This document shows positions 58,278 through 64,000 of a stretch of DNA of 64,000 nucleotides, piece after piece. Numbering within the stretch: position 1 is the first letter of the stretch; every line of letters starts with the position of its first letter. The stretch comes from Myrica gale (lineage: Eukaryota; Streptophyta; Magnoliopsida; Fagales; Myricaceae), in NCBI GenBank assembly GCA_963930655.1, contig OZ005601.1, positions 19,716,921-19,780,920 of the forward strand, written 5' to 3'. The notes under the pieces were generated by a model, which was not told where the DNA came from, did no database searches, and worked only from the letters and a program-made list of their open reading frames with translations. The translations under genes were made by a program, and so were the position numbers.

Positions 58278-59093
58278 ATGACAGCACCCGAGTATCGAAG
58301 CCTGTTCAGGGTTAATCATAGAACCCAAGGTTCGACGAGACAGTCGGGAAGCCATGAGGCTCCGACTCACGCATCACATGAGACGGATAGAGGGGACCCC
58401 CGAGGAGCGTACCAAACCCACGTAACGTATTGGCAGCAAGGTATGGCGGGGACCTACCAGCCCCCGCCACCCCCGGCACCTGACCAACCTGGACCTTCCA
58501 GGTGGGGTCAACCCTTATCTCCAGATTGTTCTGGATATCTGGAGGGTATTTATTGGCCAGAGTCGCCAATAAACGCCATTCCCTTAAGGACCATGTTACC
58601 CGGAAATTTTGAGGAAGATCCGGAAGAAGATCCGGAAGAGGATCCGGAAGAGGACCCAGAGGAGGATCCGGAAGAGGATCCAGAGGAGGATCCGGAAGAA
58701 GACCCCATGGAACAACATCCGATACCTAGTGAGACTAGAGAACAATCCCAAGAAAGACCTAGGCGTAGTAACTCGAGACGTGAGTGTACACCTAGGCGAT
58801 GTAACGAGAACCGACACCGTCGAAGAGTTAGGGCTCAAGACGCTGGATCGGAGACCCACTTTTCGTCACAGGAAGTAGAGTCTAGACCTAGGTTTCATGG
58901 ACCACCCGAGAACGTCATCCATGACCCTAGTCTAGAGGAACCAAGTCAAGGAATCAGATCGCACTCTTGGACGGGGAGTAATTCCCCAGATCGCGTTTAC
59001 CAGGGAGAGATTAGTAGTGGGACAAGCACTAATGTTCGTCCCAATCCCCATTGTCCTACACCTACGCAATCAGGGCAAAATTTCTGGTGGTAA
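58278..59093 (+). CDS. Extra frame downstream of pol: Pro-rich, EEDP-repeat, Arg-rich protein
   Basis: 271 residues, not recognised. It is sense-oriented and lies between the pol stop (58051) and the polypurine tract (59121). Visible parts: a basic N-terminal region ('YRSLFRVNHRTQG'), a Pro-rich stretch 'GTYQPPPPPAPDQPGPSRW', 'GYLEGIYWPESPIN', eight EEDP repeats encoded by a 12-bp tandem repeat (about 58610-58707), an Arg/Ser-rich region ('RRECTPRRC', 'RHRRRVRAQ') and a C-terminus 'TPTQSGQNFWW'. No signal peptide, membrane segment or zinc finger was seen. The sister element carries a related copy at 30904-31754 with six repeats; that copy suggests the original start lay about 20 codons upstream. 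Expression route is unknown. Confidence 0.7.
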   Translation: MTAPEYRSLFRVNHRTQGSTRQSGSHEAPTHASHETDRGDPRGAYQTHVTYWQQGMAGTYQPPPPPAPDQPGPSRWGQPLSPDCSGYLEGIYWPESPINAIPLRTMLPGNFEEDPEEDPEEDPEEDPEEDPEEDPEEDPEEDPMEQHPIPSETREQSQERPRRSNSRRECTPRRCNENRHRRRVRAQDAGSETHFSSQEVESRPRFHGPPENVIHDPSLEEPSQGIRSHSWTGSNSPDRVYQGEISSGTSTNVRPNPHCPTPTQSGQNFWW

Positions 59094-59120
59094 AAGAAAT
59101 TCCGAGGTCGGAATTTTTAT

Positions 59121-59133
59121 AAGGAGGGGAGAA
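59121..59133 (+). other. Polypurine tract
   Basis: The purine run AAGGAGGGGAGAA directly precedes the 3' LTR start TGTGAGACC at 59134, the usual plus-strand primer. The same tract occurs on the minus strand of the sister element next to 30863. Confidence 0.9.
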
Positions 59134-62011
59134 TGTGAGACCCCGATTTTCCCCTACATAATTGCTTATGTATTATTTTATTTTTCCAATGTAATAGTTT
59201 TTATTTCTTAATGGGGCTATGTTTTGGCCAATGTATGGCCTAATTTCTTATGTTATGGTATTTCGATTAAAATGGGATTTTATTTCATAAAATCTCTTTA
59301 AATAATTAATATGCCATTTTAATGCAAGTACAAATTATATTATGTTAAGAGCCGAAATTTGCAAGTAAGTTCCTCTTTTACAAATTGATATTTTTCATTT
59401 ACCTCATATGATTCATGGGCCATATAATTCGAATTATGCTTTAATAATTTCCTTGTATAAGCCGAAATTATTAATAGATTAAATAATGAAATTCTTTTGA
59501 ATACATGGATTAAATATTGTATGTGACATGTAATATTATGATGTGTTCTATATTATTAATAGAATTTCCACATGAATATTCAAATGATAAGCTATGTAGT
59601 TATGTGATAAGTTTAGAAATGATTTAATTGATAAGCACACTTGCTTATCATAGAGATAAGCAAGCATGATAAGTTAGGAAACTTTTAGAGTGATAAGGCC
59701 TTGTGATTATTGTAGAGATAGGCTAAGGCCATTATCACATGATAAGATATCATACTTGTAAGGTGATAAGCTATTGGAATGGATAGATAAGTAAGAGAGC
59801 TTATAAAGTGATAAGTTAGGAGAGAATGAAACTAAGTTGAAAGTTGGTTGCCATTTAATGTGGAAGTAACTAGGTTGGTTGAAAAGCAACCAAACTAAGT
59901 GAGACACAAGCCATCTACGTAAATGCTATGGGATGAATTTGAAAAGCCAAAGCAAGGCCATGTGAAGTGTAAGAGATGTGTAAGTGGTGTAAGGGAGATG
60001 AAAAGCCATAAAGCAAGGCCATGTGAAGAGTAAGAGATGTGTAAGTTGTGTAAGATGATGAGACAACTCATGGAAGTAAAAAGAGAAGAGAAAAGCAAGA
60101 GAGAGAGGGAGTGATTTACGTTGGAGCATATGAGGAGAGAAAAAGAAGAATTTAAATGCAAGCCAATTTTGAAGACATGTGATGTGAGAGTGAGAGAAGT
60201 GAAAGGAAATAAAAAGAGAGAGAAGGATGTGGACATAGCCTTGGTCGGCCAACCCCTCCATTCATCCCCCCTCCCTCTTTCAAATTCTCTCATGACCATT
60301 CTCTCTCTCAACCCTATGTCATAGCCTTAGGGTTGCATGGGGAGACTCAAACTCACACAAACCCTTTGCAAATGCCATGACCGAATCCCTCATTCACTCA
60401 ACTCTCTCCCATTCTAAGCCTTGGCCGAATATTGCAAACCTCTCCATTCTATCCCATTTTCAAGCCTTGACCGAATCTCACACTCAAGAGTTCAAGGTTT
60501 GTGCATTTCATCTTGCCTCTAAACCACTTCCATCTAGCTTGCCAAAACTCATTCCAAAAGCCAAGTAAATCTCTCTTGTTGTAGACAAAAGTCCTACCTT
60601 GAAAACCCTAGTCATTTGACACCATTATTCTTCAAACTTACCATGTCCTCTTCACCACCATAGAGCTTCTTTTAAACCAAGCTTGGTCATTTCTAAGGAG
60701 GGTGGACCGAATCTTTGAAGGAGGAGAAGGATAGGAAGAGTTGGTAAAGAGTAAAGGTAAGATTAGTCATTGATGTTCTTGCCTTAAACATCATAAGTAC
60801 TAACCATAGATGTTTTATTTTCTAGGTGCTCAAGCTTGGACAAACAACAAGGTAAGGCTAAAATGATTTTGTTGGGTTAGCATGAGTGGCCGAATGGCCT
60901 ATGTATAAGATCTTGAAGTTTTATTTTGATAGATGCCTTGATGTTGTTAGATCTTGGATGCTTAGGAACCCTAGGTTGTTTACATGCTAGATCTAACCAT
61001 GGAAGCCCTAGATCTAAGGTTGTATGTGAAGAAAAAGGCAAATGAAGAACAATGTATGCTAAAGGAAGTTAGATCTAAGTTTTGATATGTTGGGTGATGA
61101 AAAATGATATCTTTGTTTAGATCTATGGATATTAGTGTGAATAAAGAGTAGACCTATTGTTGATGGAATTATTTGATAAAAAGATTAAGTGTATGCATGC
61201 TAGTTAGGTCACAAATGCAAAGGATGTGCATGATATGATTTTTAGCATGAAAAAGGTAACATTTTGGGTATGGCCGAAAATGAGCTATGTGGATTTTCAT
61301 GTATAGTTTTGAATATGTGTAGATCTGGACATTGGCCTTAACATGTGCAAGATTTATGACCTTAAATGCATAGTAGATGATTATGTTAAGTATTGGAAGC
61401 ATGCATATTGAAGGAAATAAAAGAAAACTAATCATTGGGTAAAAACATGTGTTGGCCGAATGCCATGAGTGTGGTGTATGGTATTGGTGCTTTGAATTAT
61501 AGATATTAGGTTGTGAAATTGTTGATTGGAGGATGGGATCACCCTTGGAGAAAAGTTGTGATTAATTGGTGCATAAATGGTAGTGGCCGAAAGTTGCAAG
61601 AAGTTAACCCTAAGTGCAATTTATAATTTAGGTATTTTCATTGTTGTGTTGGATAAGAAATTAGGGTTAGGCTAGTTGGAATAATGTTGTAGAGCTATGA
61701 TCTTTTATTAAATATTATTGGAACCCTAGTTAAGTTTTACTCGGGTTTTATTTGAGGTTTAAAGTCTAAGTTAAGATTTAATCATGAATAGTTAGATATG
61801 AGGTTTAATGTAGTACGTGTAATAAAAAGAGACTTAGGTTTAAGTCTAAACCTATGAGTATTATTTAACCCCAATCGAGACACGTACATGGATAAATATA
61901 TTTTTATTTCAATAAAAATATTAATTTAATAAGTTAAGTTTTGAATATTGTTAAGGAAAAGAATAAAATAATTATTTTGTAATTAAATGAATTTCTGTGA
62001 TATGTATATAT

Positions 62012-62067
<56 letters not shown>

Positions 62068-63307
62068 TCGATTTCAAAAGAAATGATTTCATAATTCTTA
62101 AAGTCTAAAAGAATATTTGAATCGCTTGTAGGCGATCCACGTGTCTGTATATACGAACAAGAAGACCAAGAGTAAGTGGAATAGTAAGTGGATACTGTAA
62201 GTGTACAGTAAGTATTTCTTTTCAAAACTGGAATGACACACTGCATCGTTTCATGAACACGTATGGATTTTAAGAAAGCATGACATGATATGAATTTCAT
62301 GAACAAGCATGAATTTTAAGCAAGTATGAATTTTAAGCAAGCATGACATGACATGTGCATTGCATGAATTTTTCAAGAAGAAAATTATGCAATGATTTTT
62401 ATGGAAAGAATATGAGAAGTTTTATGAAACGATAAGTTAAGATTAAGGGCACCGGTCGGTACCGTACCATCAAGTTGGACTCCCATACCGAAGGACATTT
62501 ATGAGAAGGATGGGTGAATCCAAGAGGCTGTGCAAGCCACACTGAAGGACAGTGAGAAGGTGTGGTGCCTCCAAGGGTCGTGTCTAGCCATCAGGCCCGG
62601 GGCCACTTCAAGGGCTAGCTCGACCAGATGTAAGGTCTCTAAGGGAATTCGGGGACGGTTCCGAAGGGAACGCACAACCCTGACTTCAGGGGTCAAATGG
62701 AGCGAGCCCACAAGTAAAAGACATGAAATAATTATGATAAGGCCAACAAGGGCACAAGTACGAATGAATGATTTTTAAGGGCCAAGGGCCAGTTTTACAA
62801 GCAAGTATGAAAGTAAGTGGTTTTCAAGGGCCTGGGGCCGAAAACACTAAGCAAGAGCATATGCATAATTCATGATCACGCATATGCATCAGTTATTAAG
62901 TTTTCTTTCTTTCACGATTAAGCAAGCATGAGTCAAGAGCATGATTTTAAGTTTTATGTTTTTCCCTTACTGAGTCTTTTTGACTCACGTTTTTAAAACT
63001 GTGTCATTCCAGATGTATCAGGTGAAGAGAGTCAGGAGGACTACCTGACCTAGATGCCCAAGATGTTAAGTTCCGCATTTTGTTGATAGTGACATGAGCG
63101 TCACTAATTGGGTTCTAATATGTTTAAATATTTGTTTTGTATGAATTTAATGAGAACCCTGATTATGTAAGTATTTGCTCAAACCCCTCGCGATCCTGTA
63201 CGTTTCCGCCGTAATCAAGTGAGAAAAATAAGTAAGAACGCTGGAGCCATCCGGGGGATAGCTCGCGGCTGTCACGGTCCCTGCGGGATGCCGTTCGGGG
63301 CGTGACA
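59134..63307 (+). repeat. Tekay/Del 3' LTR, 4.17 kb
   Basis: Complete LTR, TGTGAGACCCCG to GGGGCGTGACA, followed by the TSD CCCAT. It is almost identical to the 5' LTR (about 8 substitutions) except for a 36-bp longer (TA)n run (62014-62065 against 47324-47339). It contains a GATAAG cluster, the hairpin module (62457-62693), a TGAGTC-TTTTT-GACTCA stem-loop (62971-62987) and the terminal GTCACG/CGTGAC stem. It points toward the host gene starting at 63630, so read-through transcription is possible (inference). Confidence 0.95.
62014..62065. repeat. (TA)26 microsatellite
   Basis: 52 bp of pure TA repeat in the 3' LTR; its counterpart in the 5' LTR has 16 bp (47324-47339). Both LTRs were identical at insertion, so the difference arose since. 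Confidence 0.95.
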
Positions 63308-63312
63308 CCCAT

Positions 63313-63629
63313 CCCCCCTTCGGAAAATTTTCCTCTCCTTCCGATCCACCCCATTTGCGCTTCACCCACTCTCACAGCTCGCCGAGCACCCCCCTGTCTC
63401 TCATGGTCTGCCTGCTGCTGCCCTCTTTCCACATTTGGCATTTGAAGTTTTGCCTCTTTCTGTCACTCGATCTGCCGTAGCTGCAGCCGTCAGCTGCTAG
63501 CCTTTCTCTCTTTCTCTCACTCGATTTGCCGCGATCGCTGGTAACTAGAAATCTCTCTATTCGTCAACAACCTCCACGTTTTCTATCCGATCTGAACCTC
63601 TAATTCTCTTATCTTTGTTTTTGGAAGAA
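63313..63629 (+). promoter_or_regulatory. Host gene 5' flank / probable 5' UTR
   Basis: Unlike the surrounding LTR sequence, this 317-bp stretch is C/T-rich with repeated 'ctctctttctctcactcgat' blocks and 'actcgatytgccg' twice, typical of plant core promoters and 5' UTRs. The retrotransposon sits immediately upstream. No TATA box was pinned down. Confidence 0.5.
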
Positions 63630-64000
63630 ATGGGGAATAGATCCAAAACGAAAAAGCCAGAGAAATTGGGAAAGGGGAAGGTTGACCCCTGTTCAAGTCA
63701 CGTTCATCTTTGACCGTTTTCTCTCCGACAACAACTATTCTGAAACGCGCTCCATTTTCAAAACTGAAGCTTCTTCTCTCATCTCCAAATCTCCCATTCG
63801 AGAGGTACCATTCTGTTTTTTTTTCCAAAATGGGTTGGGTTTAAAAAAAAACTACCAAGTGGGGTTTATTCATTCCGATGTACTAAAATGAGAATTGTTG
63901 GGGTTCTTGATTATGGCAGGCACCAAAGAGACTGTTGAGATTCTAGTATATCTAAATGCTTTATGATCCCCTAGTTGGTAGAGATGGGACCCTGGAGAAT
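63630..64000 (+). pseudogene. LisH-domain protein gene, 5' exons, probably decayed
   Basis: The first ATG (63630) gives a basic N-terminus 'MGNRSKTKKPEKLGKGKV'. The frame one base over then encodes 'TPVQVTFIFDRFLSDNNYSE' and 'TRSIFKTEASSLISKSPIRE', a good LisH-type segment (63685-63804). In the ATG frame translation stops at 63711, so a one-base shift separates start and LisH. A splice donor AG/GTACCA at 63804/63805 and an acceptor GGCAG at 63920 bound an intron of about 116 bp. The next exon begins 'APKRLLRF' and stops at 63945. From memory, plant relatives read basic N-terminus, LisH, then EAPKSLL without a stop. Two discontinuities favour a pseudogene, but assembly error or alternative splicing is possible. 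LisH motifs mediate dimerisation; the function of this gene is not recognised. Confidence 0.55.

Larger units (their letters stand above)
41008..63307 (+). mobile_element. Young Tekay/Del-type chromovirus with two nested solo LTRs
   Basis: 22.3 kb on the plus strand, about 14 kb without its insertions. It has a 5' LTR (41008-48581), primer site (48589-48600), gag (48744-49506 and 54328-54616), pol (54617-58051), an extra frame (58278-59093), a polypurine tract (59121-59133) and a 3' LTR (59134-63307). TSD is CCCAT (41003-41007 and 63308-63312). LTRs differ by about 8 substitutions in about 4.1 kb, order 0.1 My. Pol is one open frame; the gag part is broken by an insertion and at least one other change. 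It is a sister copy of 26865-40587, inserted close to a host gene 5' end. Confidence 0.95.

Overview
The window is plant nuclear DNA, almost certainly from a flowering plant and probably a dicot. It is a dense nest of retrotransposons with a single host-gene remnant at the right edge. The plant call rests on CRM- and Tekay/Del-type chromoviruses, an Athila/Tat-type gypsy element with an Asp-tRNA primer site, SIRE-like copia remains, an L1-like LINE with a zf-RVT tail, and Mutator- and Harbinger-like MITEs. No rRNA, tRNA or CRISPR array was seen. Boundaries were read by eye; where a target-site duplication (TSD) is quoted, both copies were located.

Layout. 1-3049: the 3' part of a long Tekay/Del-type LTR cut by the window edge. 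3060-12225 (minus): an old Athila/Tat-type gypsy element holding a copia-type LTR (itself carrying a Mutator-like foldback MITE with a 9-bp TSD), a Harbinger-like MITE and a SIRE-like copia element. 12226-19085 (minus): a CRM-type element holding a solo LTR (16023-19036, TSD GACTT). 19086-40937 (plus): an L1-like LINE split into pieces by a second CRM-type element (19397-25810, TSD CCGCC), a CRM LTR scrap (26077-26280) and a Tekay/Del element (26865-40587, TSD TACAG). 41008-63307 (plus): a very young Tekay/Del element (TSD CCCAT) with one solo LTR in its 5' LTR (TSD CATGG) and another in gag (TSD AGAGC). 63313-64000: the 5' end of a LisH-domain host gene, apparently decayed.

Relative ages from LTR pairs: the element at 41008-63307 shows about 8 substitutions in about 4.1 kb (order 0.1 My at the commonly used 1.3e-8 per site per year); 26865-40587 shows about 40 in 4 kb (about 0.4 My); 19397-25810 shows about 4% (1-2 My). 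The remaining elements are older or cannot be dated.

The most interesting signal is inside the LTRs. First, pairs of a 10-bp dyad, GTGTCGACAC, are spaced exactly 21 bp start to start. They occur in gypsy-type LTRs and also in the copia LTRs, and a TCGA-core variant with 22-bp spacing occurs in a third LTR. Second, every long Tekay/Del-type LTR carries a roughly 190-290-bp module of hairpins whose stems differ between repeats and copies but stay complementary. Third, the Tekay/Del elements carry an extra reading frame between the chromodomain and the polypurine tract, with an acidic EEDP repeat. Fourth, one solo LTR is a chimera of two LTR types.
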